A stretch of DNA of 64,000 nt from UBA987 sp002292105 (GTDB lineage: Bacteria > Bacteroidota > Bacteroidia > NS11-12g > UBA9320). The stretch is from the NCBI GenBank assembly GCA_943846675.1, contig OX044357.1:1364001-1428000 (forward strand), in the 5' to 3' direction. Positions 54,346 through 62,782 of this stretch are shown piece by piece; position 1 is the first letter of the stretch, and each line of letters opens with the position of its first letter. Below the pieces are notes generated by a model that was not told where the DNA came from, searched no databases, and saw only the letters and a program-made list of their open reading frames with translations. Made by a program: the position numbers and the translations under genes.

Positions 54346-54627
54346 ATGATACTATCTGTTTTTGCCATTATTCTCGGGATACTTACTGTTTTGATGTGTC
54401 GTCAAGAAAGTGCAAAACGTAAGATTTCTTTTTCAGTAGCACTGCTTTACTGCATGGTGTTAACACCAATCCTAGGTTATATCATTATTTTACACAGACC
54501 GCTGCGACATCCGTTAAGCTGTGAAACTTGTGGTAGTGAATTAAATGAAGCGGGTTATTGTCAAACATGTAAAAGCCATAAGTCCGGTTTGTCCGCCTCA
54601 GATATAGAGAAACATCTTGTAGATTAA
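54346..54627 (+). CDS. small membrane protein with zinc ribbon
   Basis: This 93-residue protein has two hydrophobic helices (VFAIILGILTVLM and ALLYCMVLTPILGYIIILH) and a cytoplasmic zinc ribbon CETCGSELNEAGYCQTC, then an acidic end. I do not recognise a named family. It begins 44 bases after the permease, and may be part of the ABC unit. Confidence 0.65.
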   Translation: MILSVFAIILGILTVLMCRQESAKRKISFSVALLYCMVLTPILGYIIILHRPLRHPLSCETCGSELNEAGYCQTCKSHKSGLSASDIEKHLVD

Positions 54628-54636
54628 TGGAGCAAT

Positions 54637-54984
54637 ATGAACGGCATTGACTCTTTTTACTTCAATAAGTCAGAACCAACTAAAAGTTGTTTGCTCACCT
54701 TACGCGATATGATTTTGCAAAGTGACGCAGAGCTGTCTGAAACAGTTAAATACGGAATGCCTTGCTTTTGTTTAGCGCAACGCGCTGTCTGTTATTTGTG
54801 GACCGATGAGCAATCGGGTTATCCTTATATTCTTTTTGTTGATGGCAACAAGCTAGAGCATCCAAGTCTTTTAGCAGGCAGTCGTAAAAGAATGAAAGTG
54901 CTCAAGGTCAATCCGCATGAAGATATTCCAGTGAAACTCATTACTGACGTGCTTAACAGTATGTTGAGTGTATACAGAAGTTAA
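54637..54984 (+). CDS. DUF1801 domain protein
   Basis: This 115-residue protein has the DUF1801/YdhG features: TLRDMILQSDAELSETVKYGMPCF and PYILFVDGNKLEHPSLLAGSRKRMKVLKV. Its role is unknown; some relatives bind iron or small ligands. It starts 9 bases after the zinc-ribbon gene. Confidence 0.8.
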   Translation: MNGIDSFYFNKSEPTKSCLLTLRDMILQSDAELSETVKYGMPCFCLAQRAVCYLWTDEQSGYPYILFVDGNKLEHPSLLAGSRKRMKVLKVNPHEDIPVKLITDVLNSMLSVYRS

Positions 54985-54992
54985 ATTAGAGC

Positions 54993-55023
54993 AAAAAAAA
55001 GGCCCTTGACTAATCAAGGACCC
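54993..55023 (-). terminator. ECF sigma terminator
   Basis: On the minus strand the stem GGTCCTTGA / TCAAGGGCC (one mismatch) with loop TTAG is followed by eight T (plus A-run 54993-55000). It lies after the sigma gene's stop at 55043 and the A-run also faces the DUF1801 gene. Confidence 0.75.
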
Positions 55024-55042
55024 TGAGTATTTATCTAAGTTC

Positions 55043-55561
55043 TTATTTTTCCTCAAAACCGTAATGGCTAGAATACGATTTCAATTGTTTACGTAATCTT
55101 CTTTTGGCTACAAAAATGCGTGTTTTAACTGTTCCAATCGGAATATCTAGTTCTTCTGCAATCTCATGATATTTAAAGCCTTCCATGTTTAATTCAAAAG
55201 TTACTTTCAAGTCTTCAGGTAGAGTAGCTATAGCTTCCTGTATATCTTCAGCAAGAAATTTGCCTTCACCACCATTTTCAGTGCTGTGGTTGGCAGAATC
55301 TAAGAAGTATGTATTGTCGGTCGTATCGATAAATGTATTACGACGCATAATTCGTCTGTAATTATTTATGAAGCTGTTGCGCATTATGGTGTATAACCAA
55401 CCTTTAAGGTTTGTACCTTCTTTAAACTTGGTCTGGTAGGTTAATGCTTTCAACATGGTTTCCTGAACCAAATCATTGGCATCTTCAGAATTCTTAGTGA
55501 GTTGTAAAGCGTAACTATTTAGTGCGTTATGTTCGTTGTGAATTTTTGTCGAGATGTCCAT
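55043..55561 (-). CDS. ECF-family RNA polymerase sigma factor
   Basis: This 172-residue sigma factor has region 2 (NDLVQETMLKALTYQTKFKE, then GWLYTIMRNSFINNYRR) and region 4 (LPEDLKVTFELNMEGFKYHEIAEELDIPIGTVKTRIFVAKRRLRK). It differs from the sigma factor at 17781 in region 4 and lacks a partner ORF. It has a good housekeeping promoter and its own terminator. Its target genes cannot be read from the sequence. Confidence 0.92.
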   Translation of the reverse strand: MDISTKIHNEHNALNSYALQLTKNSEDANDLVQETMLKALTYQTKFKEGTNLKGWLYTIMRNSFINNYRRIMRRNTFIDTTDNTYFLDSANHSTENGGEGKFLAEDIQEAIATLPEDLKVTFELNMEGFKYHEIAEELDIPIGTVKTRIFVAKRRLRKQLKSYSSHYGFEEK

Positions 55562-55582
55562 GTTTCTGTTTTTTTGTTAGTC

Positions 55583-55612
55583 CAAATATAGAAGCGATAT
55601 GTGTATGTACAA
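55583..55612 (-). promoter_or_regulatory. promoter TTG-N19-TATATTTG of the ECF sigma gene
   Basis: On the minus strand, TTG (plus CAA 55610-55612) is 19 bases from TATATTTG (plus 55583-55590). This is the best match to the Bacteroidota consensus in the window. The ATG is 21 bases downstream at 55561. Confidence 0.75.
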
Positions 55613-55837
55613 GTAATTTTCTGTCATCCCCATGTAAAGGCCCAATATAGGGGTTTAAATAACTGTTTATCAGTATTTTGAAATCATATAAATAAACCTT
55701 ATCTGGGTATGTGATTTTCCTATTTGTTTAACTTTTGACTAATAACGTGCAACAAAAGGGCCAAACGCAATCTGCGCCAGAATAGCATTTTTTGTCCATT
55801 TTTGTCATGAATTTTTGTCATCTTCTGTCAGAATTTA

Positions 55838-55868
55838 TTGAACTACGATTTGAGTTTGACGATATTTG
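55838..55868 (+). promoter_or_regulatory. possible PTPS/folE promoter, TTG-N20-GATATTTG
   Basis: TTG (55838-55840) and GATATTTG (55861-55868, one mismatch from TAnnTTTG) are 20 bases apart, 30 bases before the PTPS ATG. Confidence 0.4.
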
Positions 55869-55898
55869 CATGAAAGGATTCAACCCTCATTTTTTTCT

Positions 55899-56306
55899 AT
55901 GAAAGTTTCAGTATACAGAAAAGCACATTTCAACGCTGCGCATCGATTACATGTAGCAGATTGGCCTGATGATAAAAATAAAGCGGTTTTTGGCAAGTGC
56001 AATATGCCTAACTATCATGGTCACAATTATGTGATGGAAGTTAAACTTACTGGAGAAATTGACCCCAAAACAGGCTATGTCATGGATTTGGGCATTCTAA
56101 AATCTATAATGGAAGCAGAAGTGATTGAGCGCTATGATCACCGAAACTTAAACTTGGATGTCCCAGACTTTAAAGACTTAAACCCAACCGTTGAAAATAT
56201 CGCCGTTACTATCTATAATCGACTAAGAAAAAAGATTGATGAACAACTTACCCTTGGTTTACGTTTGTATGAAACTGAAAGAAACTTTGTTGACATAGAA
56301 GAATAG
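55899..56306 (+). CDS. 6-pyruvoyl-tetrahydropterin synthase-like protein (PTPS/QueD)
   Basis: Start at ATG 55899 (135 residues) since YRKAHFNAAHRLH is the family start. Zinc-binding His are in AAHRLH and NYHGHNY; the catalytic Cys lies in FGKCNMPNYHGH. The Cys-to-HGH spacing of five residues matches animal-type PTPS, while E. coli QueD has three. It may act in tetrahydrobiopterin or in queuosine/preQ0 synthesis; both use the dihydroneopterin triphosphate made by FolE, whose gene follows 4 bases later. Confidence 0.88.
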   Translation: MKVSVYRKAHFNAAHRLHVADWPDDKNKAVFGKCNMPNYHGHNYVMEVKLTGEIDPKTGYVMDLGILKSIMEAEVIERYDHRNLNLDVPDFKDLNPTVENIAVTIYNRLRKKIDEQLTLGLRLYETERNFVDIEE

Positions 56307-56310
56307 AATT

Positions 56311-56925
56311 ATGGATGATAACACGAAAACTCCCTTAAAGGCAAACGCCTTTGATTTAACGGACGACCAGAAAGTTGAAAAGATTGAGAAACATGTAGAG
56401 TCTATACTGGATATTTTAGGCATGGATTTAACGGATGATAGTATATCCAAAACACCTCATAGAGTCGCAAAAATGTATGTTAAGGAAATTTTTAGCGGAC
56501 TCAATCCAGCCAACAAACCGTCTGTAACCTTATTTGAGAATAAGTATAAGTACAGCCAGATGCTGGTTGAAAAAGAAATTGCCGTTTTTTCTACATGCGA
56601 GCATCACCTCGTACCTATTTATGGTAAGGCACACGTAGCATACATCTCAAATGGTGAGGTAATCGGGTTGTCTAAAATAAATAGGATTGTCAAGTACTAT
56701 TGTAAAAGACCCCAGGTTCAGGAGCGTCTTACACGACAAATCGCTGCAGAATTGCGTTCAACGTTAAAAACGGAGGATGTTGCTGTTGTTATAGATGCTT
56801 CCCACATGTGTGTAGCTGCACGTGGAGTTGAGGATGTTAATTCATCAACGGTTACAGCCGATCTTAGTGGACAGTTTTTAAAAGAAGCCACGCGTATGGA
56901 ATTCTTACGCTACATCGGTTACTAA
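56311..56925 (+). CDS. folE: GTP cyclohydrolase I
   Basis: This 204-residue enzyme has the zinc motif STCEHHLVP, then IGLSKINRIVKYY, and the C-terminal ASHMCVAARGV, all diagnostic of FolE type IA. It converts GTP to 7,8-dihydroneopterin triphosphate, the first step in folate, queuosine and biopterin synthesis. It directly follows the PTPS gene and is the second in the unit. Confidence 0.96.
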   Translation: MDDNTKTPLKANAFDLTDDQKVEKIEKHVESILDILGMDLTDDSISKTPHRVAKMYVKEIFSGLNPANKPSVTLFENKYKYSQMLVEKEIAVFSTCEHHLVPIYGKAHVAYISNGEVIGLSKINRIVKYYCKRPQVQERLTRQIAAELRSTLKTEDVAVVIDASHMCVAARGVEDVNSSTVTADLSGQFLKEATRMEFLRYIGY

Positions 56926-56958
56926 TTTCGTCCTAAAACAATTTTTTGACTTTCTTTG

Positions 56959-56977
56959 TCCGAACGAATTTTTCGGA
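56959..56977 (+). promoter_or_regulatory. hairpin TCCGAA/TTCGGA just before the M1 start
   Basis: TCCGAA (56959-56964) and TTCGGA (56972-56977) are perfect complements, with the M1 ATG only one base later (56979). It could mask the start codon or stall transcription; no function is shown. Confidence 0.35.
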
Positions 56978-56978
56978 T

Positions 56979-59900
56979 ATGAGAAACAACATTACCTGCG
57001 CCATTTTGGTGTTACTTTCTTTTGCTGGTTTTGCTCAGCAACCAACAGCTGAATTGCAGCAATATCAGTCAAAAACAAATAAGTTCTATTGGAAGAACAG
57101 AACCCCAATTCCGGGGTATTGGCAACAAGATGTTCATTATAAAATGAACGTTGTTGTCGACGACAAAGAAGAATCCATAGGAGGGACGGAGCAATTAACA
57201 TATTGGAATAATTCAGATGATGAATTGACGCGTTTGTATTTCCATTTGTACCAGAATGCTTTTACGCCAAACTCATATCTGAAAAACATGCGTGATGCGG
57301 ACAAAATAAAAAGTGTTTTTGGTGAGCATGAGCGCAAAGGTGTCAATACGGTTATCAATTCCTTATCTATAAACGGTAAGGCGATGACCTATACCATCGA
57401 CAATTCTATTCTGTACGTTGATCTCGATGAACCCTTGTTGCCGAATTCTGGACTAACAATCGACATTAATTTTAAAACCTTTTGGGATAAAGACGACGGT
57501 GGCAATATCCGTAGAAGGATGAAAACTTTTCGTCACGGAGGGGCAAACGACAACACCTTTTTACATTTCGATGGGGTGCATTGGTATCCAAGAATCTCGG
57601 TATATGATAGAAAATTTGGTTGGACAACTGACCAACATTTAGGTAAAGAGTTTTACGGCGACTACGGCATATTTGAAGTAGACATAACATTCCCGAATCA
57701 ATACGTTGTTGAAGCTACTGGTGTTCTTCAAAACGAAAAAGAAATGTACCCTGGCGATTTGCGTCAGCGATTGGACATCAAAAACTTCGAAAAAAGAAAG
57801 GCAGCATACTCCAACCCGATTACCCCAGACGGTTCAACTAAAACATGGAAGTTTAAAGCCATTAATGTGCACGATTTTGCCTTTACGGCTGACCCTACTT
57901 ACCGTATCGGTGAAGTGGTTTGGAATAAGGTTCGTTGCATTGCTTTGGCGCAAGAAGAACACGCCCATGCTTGGCAGCCATCTGCTCAATATGTAGCCGA
58001 CGTAGTTAAAGCCTATTCAACCAAGGTTGGCATGTTTGCTTACCCAAAAATGATTGCAGCTGATGCTAGAGACGGTATGGAATATCCTATGTTAACCCTT
58101 GATGGGGGATCGTTTCCTGGTCACAAAGGATTAATTGCACATGAGGTAGGTCACAACTGGTTTTTTGGTATGGTGGGAAATAACGAAACCTATCGCGCAT
58201 CATTGGATGAAGGATTTACGCAATTCCTAACGGCCATGTCCATGAAGACGATTGATGGGATTAACTATATGCCTAATTACAGAGATGATCAAACGGTTTT
58301 TTACGGCTACATGGCGCACGCTACCGGCGATAATACTGCCCGGTTAAATATGCACTCAGATCATTTCAATTCTGCCGCACGACATGGCGGTGGCTACGGA
58401 CAAGTGTATTACAAAACAGCAACTATGTTGTATAACTTGCAGTATATTTTAGGAGATGAGTTGTTTGCCGAAGCATTTTCTAACTACTTTAACCAGTGGA
58501 AAATATGTCATCCGTATTGGGAAGATTTTAGAAACTCCATTATCCAATATACCGAGGTTGACTTAAACTGGTTTTTTGATGAATGGTTGGAAAACAATTC
58601 ATTTATCGATTATAGCGTCAAAAGCGTAAAACGTGTCGAAGGAGACCAATATGCGATTACGTTTGAGCGTAAAGGCGATCCAATGCCGATTGATTTTACG
58701 GTAATCGACAAAGCTGGACAGCAGCATCATTACTATATACCCAATAGTTATTTCGAGAAAAAAACCAAAGCGACGGTATTGCCTAAATGGACAGGTTGGG
58801 ACTTAGTTAACCAAAACTATACGGCTACAGTGACCATTACTGGTGGTATAAAGGATGTTATCATTGATGTTAGCGGTCGAATGGCAGATATCAATAGGTT
58901 AGACAACAGCAAAAAGATGCCCGTCTATTGGTCGTATGATCGCTTGCAATATGGTCCAACTACGTTCCGCAAGTACGTTGCGAAGTATAGACTTGATGGT
59001 TGGTATAACGCTATTGACGGTGTTAAAATTGGTGCGAAATTCTCAGGAAACTATTTCAACCATAAACACCTTGTTAAAGCTCGGGTCTTGTATAATACTG
59101 GTCTTGAGTTTCTTGGTACGGATGAGGCGTTGGTTGAAGACAGAGATCCTATTTCTTATGAAGTTGACTACAAGTCGAAAGTTGCAGACCATACAAACCT
59201 TAAGTTGTCTTCTAGGTGGATGGCTGGGTGGTTGTACCATTCTGTTGGCCTAAATAAACAAACCCACAAAGGATTGATAGAACTGGATTTCGCAAGTGCT
59301 AAACGCAACAATACAAGCTATCTGTTGTACCCTGAATTTGCAAATAATGGTTTGGACAATTGGGTTAACCTTTCCTTTACCAGAGCCTATAAACAGTTTA
59401 ACGGAGGTGGAAGTTTAAAACTTAAAACCCAAGCTCCTGTAATCTTTTCTGATTATGCCTATGCAAGTGTTTCGGCTGAATTAAAAAATAACCAAAATGT
59501 AAAGCGAATGGTGCTTCGTACAAGAGCGTTTGCACAATACATCTCTGGTACCAATGTTGCCCCTGAAGCCATGTTGCAATTAAGTGTTGCCAATACCTAC
59601 CAATTAATGGATAACCGCTATTCGCGAGCCATCGGTTGGTTGTCGCCAGACCAATTGATTCACAATCGAGATGGTAACAACGTTCACCAAGGTGGTGGTT
59701 TGAATTTACGTGGATATTCAGGCGTTGCGGCTACCAACATTCAAGGTAGCGATACGTTTTTTAGTTATGCTGGAAGAAGTGGGGCAGCGGTAAATGCCGA
59801 GCTTGATTTTGGAAGATATATCAATCCAAAGCTTGGTAAGGTTGGAAGAATCGTTCAAATCAACCCATACATATTTACAGATGTAGGTGTGTTGGGTGTA

Positions 59901-60098
59901 AAGGATGATCTGACCAGTGGATTGCGCATGGACGCAGGTGTTGGTGCCAATTTTGCCCTACAGTTCAATAGAAGGTTTTCAAGCATGAAACCATTAAATA
60001 TTCGTTTTGACATGCCATTCTTCTTAAATAGGATTCCTGAAGAGCAGTCTGAATACGTTCAGATGAGATATGTGTTTGGCGTTAACCGCGCTTTTTAA
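56979..60098 (+). CDS. M1-family aminopeptidase fused to an Omp85-like C-terminal barrel
   Basis: Start at ATG 56979 (1039 residues) leaves a signal peptide (ITCAILVLLSFAGFA/QQ). The M1 zinc motif HEVGHNWF (388-392) with E411 18 residues on, and GMEYPMLTLDGG, confirm a metallopeptidase domain to about residue 630. From about 648 on (after PVYWSYDRLQ) the sequence becomes barrel-like: WYNAIDGVKIGAKF, alternating aromatic strands, an Omp85 loop-6-like GGGLNLRGYSG (RGY near 911-913), an INPYIFTDVGVLGV strand typical of Omp85, and a C-terminal YVFGVNRAF ending in Phe. I infer an outer-membrane-anchored peptidase. The LolD-like gene follows with TAATG overlap. Confidence 0.82.
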   Translation: MRNNITCAILVLLSFAGFAQQPTAELQQYQSKTNKFYWKNRTPIPGYWQQDVHYKMNVVVDDKEESIGGTEQLTYWNNSDDELTRLYFHLYQNAFTPNSYLKNMRDADKIKSVFGEHERKGVNTVINSLSINGKAMTYTIDNSILYVDLDEPLLPNSGLTIDINFKTFWDKDDGGNIRRRMKTFRHGGANDNTFLHFDGVHWYPRISVYDRKFGWTTDQHLGKEFYGDYGIFEVDITFPNQYVVEATGVLQNEKEMYPGDLRQRLDIKNFEKRKAAYSNPITPDGSTKTWKFKAINVHDFAFTADPTYRIGEVVWNKVRCIALAQEEHAHAWQPSAQYVADVVKAYSTKVGMFAYPKMIAADARDGMEYPMLTLDGGSFPGHKGLIAHEVGHNWFFGMVGNNETYRASLDEGFTQFLTAMSMKTIDGINYMPNYRDDQTVFYGYMAHATGDNTARLNMHSDHFNSAARHGGGYGQVYYKTATMLYNLQYILGDELFAEAFSNYFNQWKICHPYWEDFRNSIIQYTEVDLNWFFDEWLENNSFIDYSVKSVKRVEGDQYAITFERKGDPMPIDFTVIDKAGQQHHYYIPNSYFEKKTKATVLPKWTGWDLVNQNYTATVTITGGIKDVIIDVSGRMADINRLDNSKKMPVYWSYDRLQYGPTTFRKYVAKYRLDGWYNAIDGVKIGAKFSGNYFNHKHLVKARVLYNTGLEFLGTDEALVEDRDPISYEVDYKSKVADHTNLKLSSRWMAGWLYHSVGLNKQTHKGLIELDFASAKRNNTSYLLYPEFANNGLDNWVNLSFTRAYKQFNGGGSLKLKTQAPVIFSDYAYASVSAELKNNQNVKRMVLRTRAFAQYISGTNVAPEAMLQLSVANTYQLMDNRYSRAIGWLSPDQLIHNRDGNNVHQGGGLNLRGYSGVAATNIQGSDTFFSYAGRSGAAVNAELDFGRYINPKLGKVGRIVQINPYIFTDVGVLGVKDDLTSGLRMDAGVGANFALQFNRRFSSMKPLNIRFDMPFFLNRIPEEQSEYVQMRYVFGVNRAF

Positions 60099-60751
60099 TG
60101 ATTAAATTAGAAAACATACACAAACAGTTTGGCGCTGTAAAAGTGATAAATGGTGTTGACTTAACCGTTAATGCCTCTGAAGTGGTAAGTATTGTCGGTG
60201 CCTCGGGTGCGGGCAAAACAACGCTGTTACAAATTCTTGGCACGCTAGATAAACCCGACAAAGGAGAAGTCTTTTACGAAGGCCAAGCTATATCAAGTTT
60301 AACGCATAAAAATTTAGCCAAGTTTAGGAATGAGAACATCGGATTTATATTCCAGTTTCATCACTTGTTACCTGAGTTTACCGCGGTCGAGAATGTATGT
60401 ATTCCAGCCTATATTGGTAAAAAGTCACGACAAGAAAGTGAAACACGTGCCAAAGAATTATTAGACTTTTTAGGTCTTTCTCATCGTCTGGAGCATAAAC
60501 CAAATCAATTAAGTGGTGGGGAGCAGCAGCGTGTTGCTGTAGCTCGTGCATTGATGAATAAACCTTTAGTCATACTGGCGGATGAACCTTCAGGTAATCT
60601 AGATACTGAGAATGCCAATGAGTTGCATCAATTGTTTTTTGATTTAAGAGATGAGTTTAAGCAGACCTTTGTGATTGTAACACATAATAACCAACTCGCT
60701 GATAGTGCTGATCGAAAAATCGTGATGAAAGACGGCCAATTGTTGGTCTAG
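60098..60751 (+). CDS. ABC transporter ATP-binding protein (LolD-like)
   Basis: This 217-residue ATPase has Walker A GASGAGKTT, signature LSGGEQQR, Walker B VILADEPSGNLD and H-loop VTHNNQLAD. The TLLQILGTLDKPDKGEV region places it in the LolD/FtsE/MacB group. Its ATG overlaps the M1-barrel stop (TAATG), so it is translationally linked. No permease gene of the FtsX/LolC type is adjacent, so it either partners with one elsewhere or with the pair at 52-54 kb. It meets the Omp85 gene tail-to-tail with a 4-base overlap. Confidence 0.9.
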   Translation: MIKLENIHKQFGAVKVINGVDLTVNASEVVSIVGASGAGKTTLLQILGTLDKPDKGEVFYEGQAISSLTHKNLAKFRNENIGFIFQFHHLLPEFTAVENVCIPAYIGKKSRQESETRAKELLDFLGLSHRLEHKPNQLSGGEQQRVAVARALMNKPLVILADEPSGNLDTENANELHQLFFDLRDEFKQTFVIVTHNNQLADSADRKIVMKDGQLLV

Positions 60752-61884
60752 AAAGCCTCTCCAATGTGGAAGTAAAATCCCATCCCTTCGGACGTAAACG
60801 CAACATCAAGACGATTGTAAACGTCCTTTTTAGGAAAAATTAAAAACCTGGGTCCAGCGCCAGCTGCCCATCGCAATGGACTGTTGGTGTAGCTATTAAC
60901 ATCTGGGAAAACACTGCCTGCAGCAGCAAACATGGCAAAGCCCCACCGTTTAGCAAAAGAAAAAGGTAACATCCGATATTCTATTTGCCCAGCCAATAAG
61001 TTCTTATCTCTATATCGACCAAGGTAATAACCGCGCATTAAGCGTTCGCCTCCCATCATCGCCAAAGAATTAAAAGGGACATCTCCGTTGGTGAATTGAC
61101 CATATACATGAGTGGCCAAAATATTGTTTTTCTTAATTGGGTGATAGAATCTAAAATCTGTAAACCACTGGTCAAACGAAAAAGTACTTCCCCAAGCTGT
61201 ATTGCTTTTCAAATAGGCCACTTCCATGTACTTCCCGTGACGCGGATTTAGAACATTGTGTATGTTGTCGTACAATAGACCCCAACCTAAAGACAAGTTG
61301 GTTGAACCATTGCTTCCGGTAGGAATGCCTATGGCTTGTTGATTTCCATCCCACTCAAAATGCACCCGGCTTAAACGCTGGAAATCGACCTCAAATCCCG
61401 TAAAAACTGATGGCGCGATTTGACGTAGAACGCGCTCTCGAAAACGAAATTCAAACGTGTTAACGACTACTTGCTGGTCAAACGGTCTTTGAGGTCCAAT
61501 GCCAAAATAGTTGATAGGGAAGTTTTGAAACCGGATTTCGCCTAAAAAGAAATACTTGTTTTTATCTGTATACAGCGCATGCTCAATTACTGAACCATAT
61601 TGTTGGGCAAGGGTGAGAAACGAGAAAGACTTCATTTCAGACAGTCGATTCGCGGTATCTTGTTTGGCTCTGTACACGAGCAATCCACTTACACCAACTT
61701 CCCAGCTAGTTTCTGGTGTAAATGCCAGCGTAGGGTAGGCAATAAACTTTGGTTTAGCCGGAGGACTAGTATCCATCAAGGTGTATCTCAAGTATTTTGC
61801 CAATATGTTTTGACTACTTGCGCTTAACGGGAATAAGACGAGAAGTGCAAAGACTATAAAACAGTGTCTTTTGATTATTTCCAT
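60748..61884 (-). CDS. POTRA-less Omp85 surface antigen (noNterm type)
   Basis: This 378-residue protein has a signal peptide (FIVFALLVLFPLSASS/QN) directly followed by barrel strands, so it has no POTRA domains. Omp85 features include the YFGIGPQ strand, the loop-6 motif GGERLMRGYYLG (RGYY near 284-287) and a C-terminal beta-signal ending GFYFHIGEAF. It fits the noNterm group of the Omp85 superfamily. Its function is unknown. It starts inside the last codons of the HEAT-like gene, so it follows that gene. Confidence 0.88.
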   Translation of the reverse strand: MEIIKRHCFIVFALLVLFPLSASSQNILAKYLRYTLMDTSPPAKPKFIAYPTLAFTPETSWEVGVSGLLVYRAKQDTANRLSEMKSFSFLTLAQQYGSVIEHALYTDKNKYFFLGEIRFQNFPINYFGIGPQRPFDQQVVVNTFEFRFRERVLRQIAPSVFTGFEVDFQRLSRVHFEWDGNQQAIGIPTGSNGSTNLSLGWGLLYDNIHNVLNPRHGKYMEVAYLKSNTAWGSTFSFDQWFTDFRFYHPIKKNNILATHVYGQFTNGDVPFNSLAMMGGERLMRGYYLGRYRDKNLLAGQIEYRMLPFSFAKRWGFAMFAAAGSVFPDVNSYTNSPLRWAAGAGPRFLIFPKKDVYNRLDVAFTSEGMGFYFHIGEAF

Positions 61885-62417
61885 TTACGGTTGATGATTT
61901 TACCTGCGCGGTTTTTAAAACCGGCGCTCTCTTCGTTAAGGTTTTCAGAAATACTGGCGACCAACTCATCATACAATGCTGGGTATATTTTACTTACATT
62001 GTAAATGGTGGTCATGGCGAAAACACGAATGGCTATGGCGTTCGATCTGTTTTGCAGATGGCGAAAAGCAATATCTACCACTCGACCTGATTGGTTTTCA
62101 TTGAAGGTTGCATATTGGAACATTCTAAAAATGCAGCGTTTAACGGCGTCATGACGATTTGAATCCAACGCGTCTACTAAGTCGTCGATAAATGGTAGAA
62201 CAAGGTCTCGATTTAAATCCGACATGTGGCGGATTATTTCGGCACATGTTTGGCTCAACCGATCAGTTTCTTCAAGCAAAAAATCAAATAACCAACGCAC
62301 AACCTTTTCATCATTGACATAAGTTGTTGCAAATTCTTGCCAGAAATTTTTATGATAACTAACAGATAGCTGTTCCCTTAATGCGGTTTTAGCCTCTGGT
62401 TCTCTAATGTCAATCAT
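61875..62417 (-). CDS. HEAT/ARM-like hypothetical protein
   Basis: This 180-residue soluble protein appears all-alpha with repeat-like helices (for example VVRWLFDFLLEETDRLSQ, LVLPFIDDLVDALDSNRHDAV and AIAIRVFAMTTIYNVSKIY), suggesting HEAT or ARM repeats. I do not recognise a named family. It overlaps the Omp85 gene downstream by 10 bases and so probably shares its transcript. Confidence 0.68.
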   Translation of the reverse strand: MIDIREPEAKTALREQLSVSYHKNFWQEFATTYVNDEKVVRWLFDFLLEETDRLSQTCAEIIRHMSDLNRDLVLPFIDDLVDALDSNRHDAVKRCIFRMFQYATFNENQSGRVVDIAFRHLQNRSNAIAIRVFAMTTIYNVSKIYPALYDELVASISENLNEESAGFKNRAGKIINRKWK

Positions 62418-62486
62418 TCAAACGCAGTTTTAGTTCTTTTAAGTAAACCGTGCCATATTTTAAAATACGTTTGTGTTGGTGAGCCA

Positions 62487-62759
62487 CTAATCGTGCACAA
62501 TTTTACATGTTGGACATTCATACCCCGAACTTCCTTTTTGTAAGGTGATGCCTTTTACCCGCTCGACTACAAATTTTTGAATAAAGGAATGGTTGGCCTC
62601 ATGGTTGTTGACATCAACTTGTTTGTCTTTATACATTTCACGAATCACGTTGTCGTACTGTTGGTTCCCCCAGCAATTAGGGCATAGGCCTTCTGGGGCC
62701 TCTTTGTCCGTTGACTCACTTTTACTAAAGTATTGTATAAGGTTGGTGATTAGCTGCAT
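62487..62759 (-). CDS. small zinc-ribbon protein
   Basis: This 90-residue protein has two CxxC pairs, CPNCWG near residue 26 and CPTCKIV near the C terminus, spaced by about 58 residues, implying a zinc ribbon. I do not recognise a named function; similar small proteins occur in Bacteroidota. A -7 box TATATTTG lies upstream. Confidence 0.68.
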   Translation of the reverse strand: MQLITNLIQYFSKSESTDKEAPEGLCPNCWGNQQYDNVIREMYKDKQVDVNNHEANHSFIQKFVVERVKGITLQKGSSGYECPTCKIVHD

Positions 62760-62782
62760 AAGATATTGATGAAATTAAAGGT

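Larger units (their letters stand above)
55562..55898. other. 337-base divergent intergenic region between sigma factor and PTPS
   Basis: It holds the sigma promoter (55583-55612), three direct copies of TTTTTGTC (55789-55796, 55799-55806, 55812-55819), and a possible plus-strand promoter with TTG at 55838-55840 and GATATTTG at 55861-55868 (one mismatch, 20-base gap). No gene or RNA is supported. Confidence 0.55.
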
